This document shows positions 1 through 10,408 of a stretch of DNA of 28,067 bases, piece after piece (position 1 is the first letter of the stretch; each line of letters begins with the position of its first letter). Both the position numbers and the translations under genes were made by a program. Source of the stretch: Scleroderma bovista (taxonomy: Eukaryota; Basidiomycota; Agaricomycetes; Boletales; Sclerodermataceae); the NCBI GenBank assembly GCA_037178675.1, contig JAYMGJ010000269.1:1-28067 (forward strand), given 5' to 3'. The notes beneath the pieces were generated by a model. It searched no databases and was not told where the DNA came from. It was given only the letters and a program-made list of their open reading frames with translations.

Positions 1-1856
1 GGCTCTGAGCGCAATCTCGTTGATCTCCACTGTCCCAATGTCTGGTTGATCCTCGAGCTTCTTGGATATATACATATGAATATCGCGTTCAGCAGGGACC
101 TTGTCCAAAGAAACCGCTTTCACGTGCTGCACATGGTAAAGAACACGCATGATGTCGGCTAAAGGTCGGGATGTGAGGAGTATGCGGAAGTTGGAAGGGA
201 GACAGGCAGCCTTAGTGAGCACCTCCAGGATATGTTCTCGTGATTCCTTGGGTCCGCTCTCATCCAATGCATCGATGACCACGACGATGTTCCGACTCTC
301 CCACCTGAAACCTTGACAGAGGCTTCAGGAGCTTTTCCACTGTAGCATCACGTCCGTTTGTGCCTTGAGTGTGTTGTCCTCCTTGAGAGCTCCAACCACC
401 GCCCGTTGAAAAGCAGGGTCACAGTTAGCCAGGTCGCGAACATGTTCGACAGCATCTTTTCCTCTCGACGCTCCGACTGCCGATCGCGGGCGAAGCAGAA
501 GCATGAACAAAGGCCCCCTGCATCCTTGTACTGCAGCGCAATGGTGTGAGCGATGGCGGATTTTCCCCTGCCAGCCTGGCCGTGAAGCCAGAAGATCCGC
601 GGCACGTTAACGGCGGGGTCGTTAATCCAATCCACGATTTCTTTCAGAATGTCCACCCTCGTTCCATCCAGGCATCTCTTCGTCGTATTGAGTCCCGCGC
701 CACCTGCATACGCCATGCTATCTAGGCTGAGGTCCTCCATGATATCAAGGACACGGTGGACATTGATGTGTGTGTCGCATATTGCGCGATCGCGGAATTT
801 TTGCATCAATTCATCCAGAGCGTTGTTGTATTCGTCGACGATGGACTGTGCGTCGGAAAAGATGTTCTTTGCAGCTCGTTTCACTGAATAATACCTAGTT
901 AGAAGGGCGTGATAAAAATATTCGGTGTGGCGTACAGAAGTTCTCGGTTTTGGAATAGTTTGCGATAAACTGGGCACAGCTACTGACCACTTGGGCGATG
1001 CACGTGAGTGTATCCTTCATCATATCCAGGGCCTCCGTATCCTCTTTAAGAAGCAACTCATAGACACTTTGAATCTTTGAAAGTAGGCTAGAGACCGAGT
1101 GGTCTAGGTTCGCTTGCGCAATGATCACCTGACAGTGATGTGAGATGCATGTCTCAGCCAACCAGAAGGCGCACCTGAGCAGCACCGGAGAGAAGCCCCA
1201 GTGCCATCTGAGTGTAAGGGTGGACCTGTGTATAAATGTCATCCTGCTTGTCACTCCAAGTAAAATATGATATAGTACATTGGCAATGGTACCGACTACG
1301 GCGTTGAAAGCCTTGAGTGGTTCGAGGTACGTCGAGCTGATGGTCTCTATTTGAGAGACGGTAGTGTTGATCCCACCAACAAGGTCAACGGCGTCTTGCG
1401 TAGGATGAGAGGCAGGTACTAATGCATCGAGCTCTTTTTGGCAGCATCGATTCGTCACGCACAGTCATAGGAGCGACTGCCTGGTCCACTGTGCTTGTCG
1501 GTGCCGGCGGCTAATTGAAGACGAGCGGGTCAGCAACTACATGGCCTTAGATCCGCTTGAATAAATGCACTCACGCTCATTGAGGCACTGCGGATCGTTT
1601 GGTTGGAACGACTAAACGGTAATAAATTCTTCAATTTCTCCAGTTTTCCCGTGGCGACGCCGGTGGATCCCGCCGATGTGGAAGCGATATTGGGGACAAG
1701 AGCGGGCGATATCCCTTGGGTCTGATTTCTTTTTGGTTGATCAAGACGCTCTCTTGCAAAGGACCAATTGCGTACCAGGGCAAACTGGGAGTCCGATGTG
1801 GCTTGAATGGGTTTGGTTTTCCAGGGTTTCAGCTTAGAGCGACGAGTATTGGCCAT
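1..1856 (-). pseudogene. NACHT-domain NTPase (fungal NLR-like), 5' part, broken frames
   Basis: The start at 1856 (MANTRRSKLK) opens a long exon. Introns are readable at 1511-1574, 1226-1278, 1129-1174 and 884-935, and splicing the last three joins helical segments in frame (for example ...YSKTENF to LKRAAKNIFSD). A further small intron or frame break lies near 1420-1460. The NACHT core follows: Walker A GQAGRGKSAIA at about 558-581 and Walker B VVVIDALDESG at about 254-288. The family consists of STAND NTPases with an N-terminal helical domain and usually C-terminal WD40 or other repeats, thought to act in non-self recognition; the repeats would lie beyond base 1. The frame shifts near 438-445 (after ...REEKMLSNM) and twice around 285-325, between DVMLQW, EKLLKPLSRF and the Walker B strand. 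No intron can explain shifts this close together. I therefore read a decayed gene, or assembly indels. The family call is strong; functionality is doubtful. Confidence 0.8.
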
Positions 1857-3180
1857 GTGTGACTCGGCGATGGCAGGAGAAATACGGGTTTGTTGAAATC
1901 TTGCACTTGGAGGCCGAGAGCAGCAAGGATGGGAAGCGGGGTTTTCAGGCTTGTACAGCCTGTTTGCAACCTGGTGCTTTACACGCTACAGAGTCGGGTT
2001 TTCAAATTTCATTTCAGCGTTGGCACGAGCACTGCGACTGCCTAACATATGTAGCCTAGATTGAAGGCATTCGAAGGTGTCCGTCGACTGGGGTGAGTGA
2101 TTCTTCCGATTGGTCCGCTCGTCCGCAGGGAAAGCTCGCGATGATACACAAATTCCACAGCTGAAGTTCACGGTCAACTTTATCTCGTCAGACACCCCAC
2201 CCCTTTATTCGTCTAACCCTCCATGTGTGGCCTACGAACCACCTGCGTCTCTGGGCATTCTGCAGGGTACGCATGATACCCGCCTCGATGACACACAAAC
2301 CTGATAGGTGGGTGCACCAGTGTAAGCTTTGACGTTCAGATGACATGCCCCCTTCCGGCGCTGCTGTCCTCGTCCTCGGTGAATCCTATCGCATGTCGCG
2401 TGCGCGGGTCTAAGCAGCAGGACACTCTGTTGTAGCGACCCTGGACGTCTCGCCTTGTTGATGTCTCCTCTGCGTGCATACATCGAATTTCTCATCTCTT
2501 TGCGACCGTCTCTCCCCTGGGGAACAGGCAAATGCTACTAAACTGGCTAAACTCAGCTTTCAAGTGCCATCATAGGTAGGTACGAATCGAAGGCTTTGGG
2601 ACGGCCAAGGCTGGTGCCGTGTCATAATAGTAAATGGCTGGGGATGCATCATATAACGTCGTGCACAATTGTAATGGTCTACGTATAAGCTGAAGTCTTG
2701 TATGACGACGTCCGCATAAACTCGTTGACCAAAGCCAAAGCCAAAGCGTGTGAGCTATCGAGTATAATTGACTTTGGCATGGGAATACTGTCAACGCACC
2801 GTGAACTCGCATTCATCTTCACTTGGACTCCACGGAGGAGAAAATTATTAGACCAACCCCAGAGTAGTCTGGATCGAGTTTTACGATCCCGTGAAGGGGG
2901 GAAACGCGAGCCACGAGGTGAATTGAATGGCGAGGTAATACTTCTCTGTCCATCAGGGATCCCATCCCGCCTTCTCGTCCGCAGAATCGATGGCAGAACT
3001 TCCCAAAGGATGCCCCACCACCATCCATACATCCCGTGCAAAAACCAATGATTTTATCCCATACTGAACCTAAACCAAGGCGGCGTCTACCCTGAATGAA
3101 CGTTGCCCATGAAAAGGTCCAAGACCGCCGAAGGCCCTCCTATGTCGGACAGTACCGTTTAGTGAATACCCTGTCCAACA
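1857..3180. other. No recognisable gene
   Basis: Only short open frames occur, on both strands, and none carries a motif I recognise. A small GCCAAA triplication sits near 2732-2748. The stretch next to 1856 would be the promoter side of the NACHT gene, but I see no clear TATA box or other element. Confidence 0.4.
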
Positions 3181-3213
3181 GTACCTTTGTATGCTGACTC
3201 GGACGCAATATTT

Positions 3214-4140
3214 TCATATAAGAATGTTTATGGGTACCTCCGCCATGATCAGTGGAGGCTGGGTCAGGCCACTGGCCCACACGATGTGCTGCATGGGAAG
3301 GGCGCTTTCTTCAGCGGACACAGCTGCGCGGTAAAGGTGGGGAATGGGACCGGAACTTGCGTGGAAGAGACCCATTGATGAATAGCACGAGCCTCGCCTG
3401 ATCCCCACGATGCCTTTCAAGTTCATCCCTTCAGCACAAATCGCGTCCTCGTCGTTGTGGACGTCCTCAACGCTCACAATGCTGACCAAGGTGTGGTCAA
3501 ATATCGTCAAAATTTTGGAAGGTTGACCGTCGGGGACTCGGGGCAGTTCAACGCAGTCGAAACGAAAGCCGACATTCAACACCGTCGAACGCGAGAAGTC
3601 TACCAAAAAATGCATCAACGTATCCCATTCTCAACGATTTCGTGACGCTGCACATAGAATCCTTCAATGCACTGTTCGATGACTTGGGATTACCCAAAGG
3701 CAACAGGGACGACCAACTTGACTCTCACTCGGACGCGTGTGGAAGCAGGGAGGGTGAAATTTCAAATTTGCACATCGAGGTCTCCACCCAAGAATACGAT
3801 CGAACTCCGCGCAAGAGCATCACAGCCACCATCACCGAGGATGAGCACGGCGACGCTGGACCTCGTGGCCTTGAAGCTGGTCATCCACAAGGGTGCACAC
3901 GTCTGAGATCTCCTCGGCTCCGTCGGAGGCTTGTTCGCCAACTTGAACAGTCGCGTCGTACAAAGATGCGATGGCGCTGGCCACCAACACGCAGTAGTCG
4001 ATAATTTCTCGCTGCTCGGTACTTCCCCCTCTTCTCCAAGACGCACCCGCGCAGTCAAACCTCGGGTCGTTTCTGATATCGATCGCTGCTAAATGGTGTA
4101 GCTGTATAATCTCCTCGGCCTTCTCCTCCAGTGGGGACAC
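3214..4140 (-). pseudogene. Unidentified minus-strand open segments (possible decayed gene)
   Basis: Two overlapping minus-strand segments (4140-3832 and 4058-3762) and a third (3618-3214, 134 residues) look protein-like rather than random: an acidic helical stretch (EIIDYCVLVASAIASLYDAT), a beta-like stretch (STRVRVRVKLVVPVAFG, about 3693-3745), and FRFDCVELPRVPDGQPSKIL. They lie in different frames. A TGA interrupts the middle part near 3764, and a possible donor (GTAATC) follows VAFG. I do not recognise the family. It could be a decayed gene with short introns or simply chance open frames. Confidence 0.22.
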
Positions 4141-4629
4141 ACTGATAGAGCCTCCATTCGCAAACTACAGCACTACTGGACTCGACGACATGCATTGTTT
4201 CAGGCCATGGTCATACGCACCCATAAAACATTGGACAGAAACATGCCAGCCATATATTCAAATCCCGATATTCATCAATGAATTTGGAGGGCGGGGATGG
4301 GGTGACGGTGTTGGCGATGCGGGCGGTGCTAATGGAGAGGCGGCTATGTATGGGGCTGCCAACACGCCAGAACCTTGTTCGCCGGTGGGCTTCGCGCATA
4401 CTCACCATACGGAAACGCATGTGGCGGATGAGCTTTTTGCGGCACGGGCGCTGAGCTCGACCTTGTGCATGCGTGTCCTGGGTATGGGTCTGCGACGGTC
4501 AAGTACTGATGATGCAATGTCCGCTCTGTGGAACGGAATGGAATGTGATCCTTGCCATGATACGGTGCCCTTCCAAGTATGTAATACTATTTTCATTTCA
4601 TCGTGATATCCCTCTCTTCTCCTATGTTC

Positions 4630-5580
4630 AACAACAAGCGAAATTCAACCATCGACCAGCAGTACTGGCGTGTGCTTTTGGAGAGGACACAAGGGCGTTT
4701 AGTGGAGGACTCGATAATGGAGTGCGCGAGTGCATACTTTTGTCACGATTTCCTTGTCTCCCCGCTGACATGCACGCGCGACGGTGCTAGAACTCGATCT
4801 CGAGACGGAGAGAACGATATATCTGAGGAACCCTTCCAATGCGGGATCTGTGATGAACTTTGCAAGGGCACAAGGTATGCCCATTCCTCTACCCTGATCC
4901 TCTCTGATTCACATGGGCCATCGATCCCTAGACATGCTCATCATCGGCTCATTGAATCTCTCGCTCAAATTCTAGGATCGCCGTGCTTGGGCCGCTGGTA
5001 CTTCGAACGCCAGCGCCGGCACCGCCATATCAACACACGAGCGCGTCTAACACCTAGACCTCAATAACACACTCGTCGTGGGCATGGCGAGTCGCCTATT
5101 TCATATATACGGTATTAGGAAAATGGGGGAGCCTGTGTAGATGAGGGAGAGTAGTTTGAAGTTTATGGGCGGAACGAAAAGGTGCTCTCTTTTCCTCTTC
5201 TTCACATTATCATTGAAGGCAAGTGAGACGAACTGACACTGACGCACATGGGATACAGGCTATGTGATTGACTCGGTCGATGGCAGGCTCGGTGTAGAAT
5301 ACCTTGACCCAAGTCCAAGCCCAGAAATATGCGTTCAAGTGCCACAGACAGACAGACTATCGATGACGTAGACCATGTGTGGCCGGTTAACGCGCTTGCT
5401 TTCCGTCCTGTGTACCTCCTTTCCCTTTTTCTCCATTTCATATCCCATACGTCTTCCCAATTTCATGTCTGCTGATTTGCATCCACCCGCTAGATACAAC
5501 ACATTCACATCAGCAGGCTTAGACGGCACTGTCTCAATCTGGAACCACAAAGTTAAAAAACGACTACGACAATATCCACC
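4630..5580 (+). pseudogene. BUB3: BUB3-like WD40 spindle-checkpoint gene, decayed copy
   Basis: BUB3 is a seven-bladed WD40 protein that binds BUB1/BUBR1 and kinetochore MELT motifs. In order along the plus strand, in changing frames, I read AKFNHRPAVLACAF (about 4640-4680), AFSGGLDNGVRE, LELDLETERTIYL (about 4790-4825), MNFARAQ, HLDL-NNTLVVGMASRL (about 5053-5096), MGEPV then MRESSLKFM (about 5122-5166), GYVIDSVDGRLGVEYLDPS (about 5260-5315), KYAFKCHRQT (about 5326-5356), VWPVNALAF (about 5374-5402) and YNTFTSAGLDGTVSIWNHK-VKKRLRQYP (about 5495-5578). This is the family's blade order. In-frame TAA (just after ERV, about 5047) and TAG (after GEPV, about 5138) replace residues expected to be Tyr and Gln, and at least two frame changes occur near 5325 and 5360. 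The N-terminal blade and the part after RQYP are missing or unrecognisable. Some gaps (about 4730-4790, 4877-4975, 5175-5258, 5403-5494) look like introns. Identity is good; it is non-functional as written. Confidence 0.72.
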
Positions 5581-5589
5581 TGCTTGCCT

Positions 5590-6392
5590 AGGTGAGCCGT
5601 GTCCCAAGATATATGGCTCCGTTCATCGCTTATGGGGCTCTAGTTGCGGATGGAGGCAACCGACAACGTTGGGAGACAAAGTCCGTCTGAGCATAACAAA
5701 TTGACATCCACCCGTTGGCGCGTTCAGCTCGCCATGCCTTCCAATCCTACTAGGTATGGTGAGGATATATGCGACACTCGGACCCAAGTGCGTACGGTAG
5801 GGCCGTAATAAACTAAACTCGCCAAGTAGCGACATAGCGTAGCAGTGCGTGGGACTGCCCACCACTGCCCAGGTTCAATGTTCACGGAAATAGACACAAT
5901 CATAAGGGCCACCATCTGCCTTCCACTCGTCTTCCAAGACTTTCAAGCCTCGGGGTATGGCATACCCACCACCCGCCGGTGCCTTCTGGGCTGGGCTACA
6001 AGGCACCCATGGTACTAGATTCGATCGCATGTACAGTCAATGAATGAGGGGAGACAGTTACAGGTAAGTGCCACAAAAGTACTAGTAAGAGTTCAAGGGA
6101 ACGAGGACACACTCCTGTTGAAATATGTAACCTGTTACGCAAAATATCTCACTCCTTGCTACCCTTCATTCGCGCAAAGCAGCGCCGTGAGAGTCTGATG
6201 GAGTGCACGTCATTGATCCGCAAGATGCCAAACTACGTGACAGGTGATGATGGCCAGGTGACGCTCGTAGATATTGATTATAGCACCGGCGGGCATCCTG
6301 ACATGACGCTCACTTTCCAAACAACCTTTCAAGACATCTTGGCAGAGTCTATTCGATATACTAAAAACATCAGACGAACAGTATGACACCCT
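5590..6392. other. No confident gene between BUB3-like and ORC6-like loci
   Basis: A 76-residue plus-strand open frame at 6156-6386 (with LVDIDYSTGGHPDMTLTF) is the only protein-like stretch. I cannot assign it and it may be chance. The two flanking relics converge on this interval. Confidence 0.3.
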
Positions 6393-7420
6393 TCATGCCA
6401 GCATGGGCCGATACCGCTCAAGCGTATGACCATACAACTCGACCATCTTGGAGCAATGTGTCGCCGCATCTGCCCATATCCACTCAACCCTCTGGTCTCG
6501 GGTAAGCCAGTGCTGCTGACCGTAGAAAACAGGGTAATACCGTCGCCGAGGACGGACAGAGGCGGAAGCTTGGAGAGCAGAACGAGTGGGTGTGGCAACG
6601 ACAGATGATTTCGCCGGGGAGCCTACATTCATGGTGGATGTTGAGGGGCACAGGGTGCGTGGACGCCTTGGTGTTGATGGATCGGCATCATCGGGGGTAG
6701 TACTATGTGTATTGAGTAAACGAAGCAAGGAAGGAACAGGTTGAGCTGGCGTAGCTGGACTAGAAACATGTGAGGCTTGGCCAGTTATTGCTGCGTGGAA
6801 CGCCGCCATAGCTGTGTCTTCGTCTGTAGCCCTCGTTGTGCGATTCCTAGGGGAGGTGGCCCGACCAGTAACATTGGCAGGAGAGTCTATCCTGCGCTTC
6901 TTGGTAGGCATTGCAGGCAAGGACATGTCGTCGTCCATGTCGCTGCAGCCGCGGATTGATTGGAAGAAAACGACAGCGCGTTTCCGGGGAGGGGTCTTAG
7001 ATGGCGCTAGCTCTTGTTCGCGCAATTTTCCCTTCATTGCAGACTTTGTCAGTGACCTTTTATGGGAAGCGTGTAATTGAAGGCGGGTGTTCGGATAAGA
7101 CTTTGAAGGAGTAGCCGATGAGCTGGTCGACTGTCGAGGGAGGGCAGGTTGGATGCGGTCTGCAATATCACCACAGTGCAGGTCGAGAGTGTTCGTAATG
7201 TCCTTGAGGTTCGCAAGGGTACATTGTAGTCTGCACAGATTTCCTTGTTTGCCACGGAGTACTGGCAATCATTGAATGCATGCATACAGATAGAAGGACA
7301 GGAAAACGCACCTGCATTAGGTCGCACACCCAGGAAAATACCGCACACTTCACCGAAGTAGTGCCATGGCGGTCCTTCAGCATCACCGCTCCTGGCAGCG
7401 CCTCCTCCGCCTCCATTCAT
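6393..7420 (-). CDS. ORC6: ORC6-like (origin recognition complex subunit 6) gene, probably 5'-truncated
   Basis: Main exon 7243-6393 plus an upstream exon ending at 7312, joined across an intron at 7244-7311 (GTGCGT...CAAG). The join keeps frame: EVCGIFLGVRPNA continues into NLCRLQCTLANLKDITNTLDL. The middle is low-complexity, Ser/Thr/Pro-rich and basic (KTPPRKR, PTKKRR, TPRRPR), resembling CDK sites and nuclear localisation signals. The C-terminus reads RRRYYPVFYGQQHWLTRDQRVEWIWADA then HCSKMVELYGHTLERY, which resembles the conserved C-terminal block I associate with basidiomycete ORC6. ORC6 loads MCM at replication origins. The N-terminal cyclin-like domain is not visible, and the non-LTR element begins about 215 bp upstream, so the gene may be truncated. 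The long exon is uninterrupted, unlike its neighbours. Identification is tentative; another nuclear Ser/Pro-rich protein is possible. Confidence 0.42.
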
Positions 7421-7637
7421 TCTACCGCGTCTACTAACACGTCCTGTGAGACATGAGATGCGACAAGCCTCTAGTATGTCACGTTTTCAGATCGGCGGCG
7501 TATTGCTCCTGGTCGTCACCGTCGAACTGAATAGCTTGGCGCATCACCTACCATCAGAGGGACAGCATCGGTGGGTGAGCTAATGGTCGCTCACCGGATG
7601 ATATGAAGCGTCTCACATAGGCGTCTAAACTGCGAAT

Positions 7638-8222
7638 ATGAAATGTGATTCAATATCTCGTGCTATTTCCTCATCCCAGCCCCATGCTTGGGCTCTGCTT
7701 GAAACGAAGTCTGTTGTTCCTGTGGCTCATCGTGTTCAGACATCTGACTACCTTACCTTTGAGTCACCAGGGTTACCCTCGGCACGACAGCGATCTGGTC
7801 GTTGTGGTGTGATTGTGGGGGTCAGACGCACCCTGGTGACAACCAGAATTGATGTTCCTCCTATACTCATGGGCCGTGTTGTTGTGATTGATATTATTAT
7901 TCCTGCTATCTCAGGACGTGGCATCCCACACCGCTTCATTGGGTTGTATGCCCCTTGGGATCTGGGAATTGATAACATATCTTTAACAGAATTTTGGTGA
8001 AGTGTTCATGACCTTGTCCAACAGGCAAGGTCTTGGACTATCATTGGGGATTTTAACGCAACAGTTTCAGCTGCGGAATCCTCTAACCCAACTGCATATA
8101 CATCCACCAACTCCCGTGCCTTTCAAGCCTTTCTATCCACAATCGATGGACTTGACACCTGGGGTCTTTCTCCTGAGCATCACTACCTAATGGACTACAC
8201 CTGTCATGCAGGCTCAGGCCAC
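7638..8222 (+). pseudogene. LINE endonuclease (EEP/APE-type), N-terminal half
   Basis: One frame runs from 7638 through a TGA at 7998-8000 to 8222. Catalytic-type motifs of the endonuclease/exonuclease/phosphatase fold are ALLETKS (metal-binding Glu, about 7695-7715), GRCGVIVGV, FIGLYAPW and WTIIGDFNAT (Asp/Asn motif, about 8034-8063). The enzyme nicks target DNA to prime reverse transcription. The reading ends at GSGH, exactly where the gypsy LTR begins, and continues after it at 14568. The first conserved Asn-containing strand is absent. Confidence 0.75.
8218..8222 (+). repeat. Target-site duplication, left copy (GCCAC)
   Basis: GCCAC directly precedes the TG of the left LTR and recurs directly after the CA of the right LTR. 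Five bp is the usual duplication length for Ty3/gypsy integrases. Confidence 0.9.
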
Positions 8223-8591
8223 TGTTACAATCCGACTTTTTATCTTATCTAATCTGCAATTAGATAGTGTTTATCTTGTCTTAGCGTACAGCCTCTATCT
8301 TATCTACCTAGTCTAGACCTGTACCTTGTGCTGTACACGCTGCCACCCTTGACATCATTACGCATAGCCTTAGCTCCACAGTGATGTCATTACATAGCCT
8401 TTGCCTGCACGTAGCCTCATGGATAGCCTCGCGTAGCCCCCGTGTATAGTAGTATATATACAGTGCAATCCAGCACCCAGAGGCTCCCCATTCGAGCTCA
8501 TCTTGGGTCTTTGCCCTAGTACTCGCGTCCTATCCTTCTCAGAGTCTTAGCGTGTGGTCGGGTCCTTGGTGTTTTGCCTAGGGTCGTCTCA
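8223..8591 (+). repeat. 5' LTR (369 bp, TGTTAC...GTCTCA)
   Basis: It begins TG and ends CA, and aligns end to end with 14192-14562. By eye about 16 substitutions and 2 one-base indels separate the copies, all in roughly the first 230 bp (U3); the rest (R-U5) is identical. U3 carries several GATA-type motifs (TTATCT/AGATAG) and an inverted TGACATCA/TGATGTCA pair at 8350-8357 and 8382-8389. Confidence 0.95.
8453..8500 (+). promoter_or_regulatory. LTR core promoter: TATA box and predicted RNA 5' end
   Basis: TATATATA at 8453-8460 is followed 30 nt later by ATTCGAGCTCA (8490-8500). A start at or near A8490 fits the spacing and is independently suggested because these 11 nt are complementary to the primer-binding site. 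The same sequence is present in the right LTR. Confidence 0.6.
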
Positions 8592-8593
8592 CC

Positions 8594-8604
8594 TGAGCTC
8601 GAAT
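8594..8604 (+). other. Primer-binding site, self-priming type
   Basis: TGAGCTCGAAT begins 2 nt after the LTR end. It does not start with TGG, as a tRNA 3' CCA would require. It is the exact reverse complement of LTR bases 8490-8500, the predicted first 11 nt of the element's RNA. Complementarity stops at both sides (U8501 opposite C8593, C8489 opposite C8605). Tf1 and its sushi-group relatives are known to prime reverse transcription with their own cleaved 5' RNA end in this way. Confidence 0.68.
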
Positions 8605-9405
8605 CTACACATCTTACTTGCTCTATCATGCGCTGTTCCCCAGCCTAGTAAAGGGAAACTATACCCGGACTCCAGGGTTAAGGAGCTTCTTCTTCACACC
8701 TTCCGTTTCGTTCACGGTCAGCCTTTAGCACCGTTCCCGTAGTGCTTCGGCATTGGGAGTTCTTAGCACCGTATCCTTTACGTACTGTACACCAGCCCAG
8801 GGTCGTGCCTGGTGTCTGAAGGTCGGCGCCCATTCAAGAGAGGTTCGCAGCCTCAAGGCGATTGAGACATACATACTCGTAGTTCCTGCGTCCGTGCAGA
8901 GGTAGACCTTGTGATCTGCAGCCTCTAGCCACTTGTTCTCTGCATAGCTGTGCCACTGCCCTGACCCGGCGAGAGCGACAGGCGAACAGAGTCTTGTGCT
9001 TAGTTTAGAGGAACACCTGTGGGGATCTAGTCCCGTATAACCCGTACCTCTACGTTACCCCTACAAGTAGTCACCATACCGTACCAGTTTCCCCGCCACC
9101 TCGTCGAAGCGCAACAGGAGCGCTTGGCGATCATCTACGGCCCTTACACTGACTCCGCCCCTGAACCACAAGAAAGGGAGTCGGCAATTGAGGAAGAGTT
9201 TCAGTTCACCAACGCCGTTGCCACCTACAGTCGCCTTGTCAGCGACTTCGAGTTACAAGTTCTTCTCGGCCTCCACCGTTCCCTTCCTGTCCCGCCCCTG
9301 CCAGACCTCCCTCTCGCTCACCGCCGCACGTTCCGGTCTTCCCGCCTTCGACCGGTTAAACAAAGACCTACCCCCTATTCCCGCCTCCACCCCTACTAGT
9401 TCCTC
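8605..9405 (+). other. Retrotransposon leader between primer-binding site and gag
   Basis: About 800 nt precede the gag start. A short open frame at 9124-9399 overlaps the end of the leader. It could be an N-terminal extension of gag in a shifted frame, but it shows no motif and may be chance. No splice signal or other function is evident. Confidence 0.4.
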
Positions 9406-10408
9406 ATGGCAGACCTCAACCAGCTTCTTGGACAGCTTATCCAGGGGCAAATTGACCTCCAAGCCCATATCGCGGCCCTTGCGGCTGCACAGCCTCACCC
9501 TGCACCGCCGCGACGCAAGAAGGTGGTCGCGTATCCCGGGAGTTATGACAGCTCCCCGCAGAAGTTTCACGAGTGGTGGTCCAAGATCAAGGTCTGGATC
9601 CAAATTTCCATGGAGGGGGCGACGGACGCCCAGGTCACTGCGGCCGTCCTCTCCAGGCTCACTGGTCCGAAAGGCTGGTCGGTGGGCTCAGGTCCGCTTG
9701 GACGGCTGCATGGCAGCAGCTCATGCCCTCGCCAACGCCCCGCCCGTACCTGCAGGGCAACCCCCGCTCCCGCCCGCATGGCCCGCTTGGGATGACTTCT
9801 CGGAGGAGATAGAAAGGTTCTTTCTCCCTGGTAACAACGCCGAGTGGGCACGTGCCCAGCTTCTCCGCCTTCGGCAAGGCCCTAGGCAACGGATCAATGA
9901 CTTCTTGGCGCAGTTTGAGGCGCTCAAGAACCAGAGTGGCTGTGTCGATCAGTATGCCAGGGACTTGCTCGAAAGGGCGCTCCAGAGGAAACTCTTGGAG
10001 CAAATTTATTTGCAGAACATGAACAGGGACACTTACGTCCAGCTTGGAGCTTCGGCTCGAGAATGGGGAGAGCCCAGGAGCTTTTCCTCATTAATACTCA
10101 AAGTCAGGGTTCGGCCCGATATTACCAGGGCCAAAATTACTATTCGTCTCCGGCCGCATCTGGGAGTGGTACCCCCATGGACATAGGTGCCGTCGAGACA
10201 AGCCAGCAAAGGGGTAAAGGGCCCCAGTGCTACAACTGCCAATTATTTGGCCACATTGCATGTGAGTGCACAAAGCCGCGCCGCCCTCGTCGTGGGCAAC
10301 CGCAAGCACGGGCAATGCAAGCCCAGCCGGAGGATGACCGGCTAAATGCTGTTTCGCGGAATGACGTTTGCAGAAATGCAAGCGTTCTTCCGTGATTTAA
10401 AAGATTAG
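9406..10408 (+). pseudogene. gag: gag polyprotein, three frameshifts
   Basis: The start at 9406 (MADLNQLLGQLIQGQ) gives a coiled-coil-like N-terminus. The retrotransposon gag (capsid) fold follows: YPGSYDSSPQKFHEWWSKI, then in the next frame WAQVRLD and DDFSEEIERFF...RQGPRQRINDFLAQFEAL. A CCHC zinc knuckle CYNCQLFGHIACEC lies at about 10228-10269 (C-X2-C-X4-H-X4-C). The C-terminus FAEMQAFFRDLKD ends at TAG 10406-10408. Frame changes occur at about 9670 (an extra base in an A run), about 10066 (a missing base in a G run) and about 10350 (a missing T). Gag packages the RNA into particles. Without repair this copy would make only a truncated N-terminal piece. Confidence 0.85.

Noticed and set aside
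2679..3051. Overlapping ~120-codon frames on both strands
   Set aside because: No motif, no codon pattern and no splice structure; one must be a shadow and neither can be supported.
4240..4270. tRNA B-box-like TTCAAATCCCG
   Set aside because: No matching A box or foldable acceptor stem nearby.
9663..9680. Frame change in gag as programmed frameshifting
   Set aside because: It falls in the middle of the capsid domain, without downstream structure, and is reversed further on; a mutation or sequence error is simpler.
9253..10003. Antisense open frames opposite gag (for example 9253-9603 and 9659-10003)
   Set aside because: Shadow frames of a GC-rich coding region without motifs of their own.
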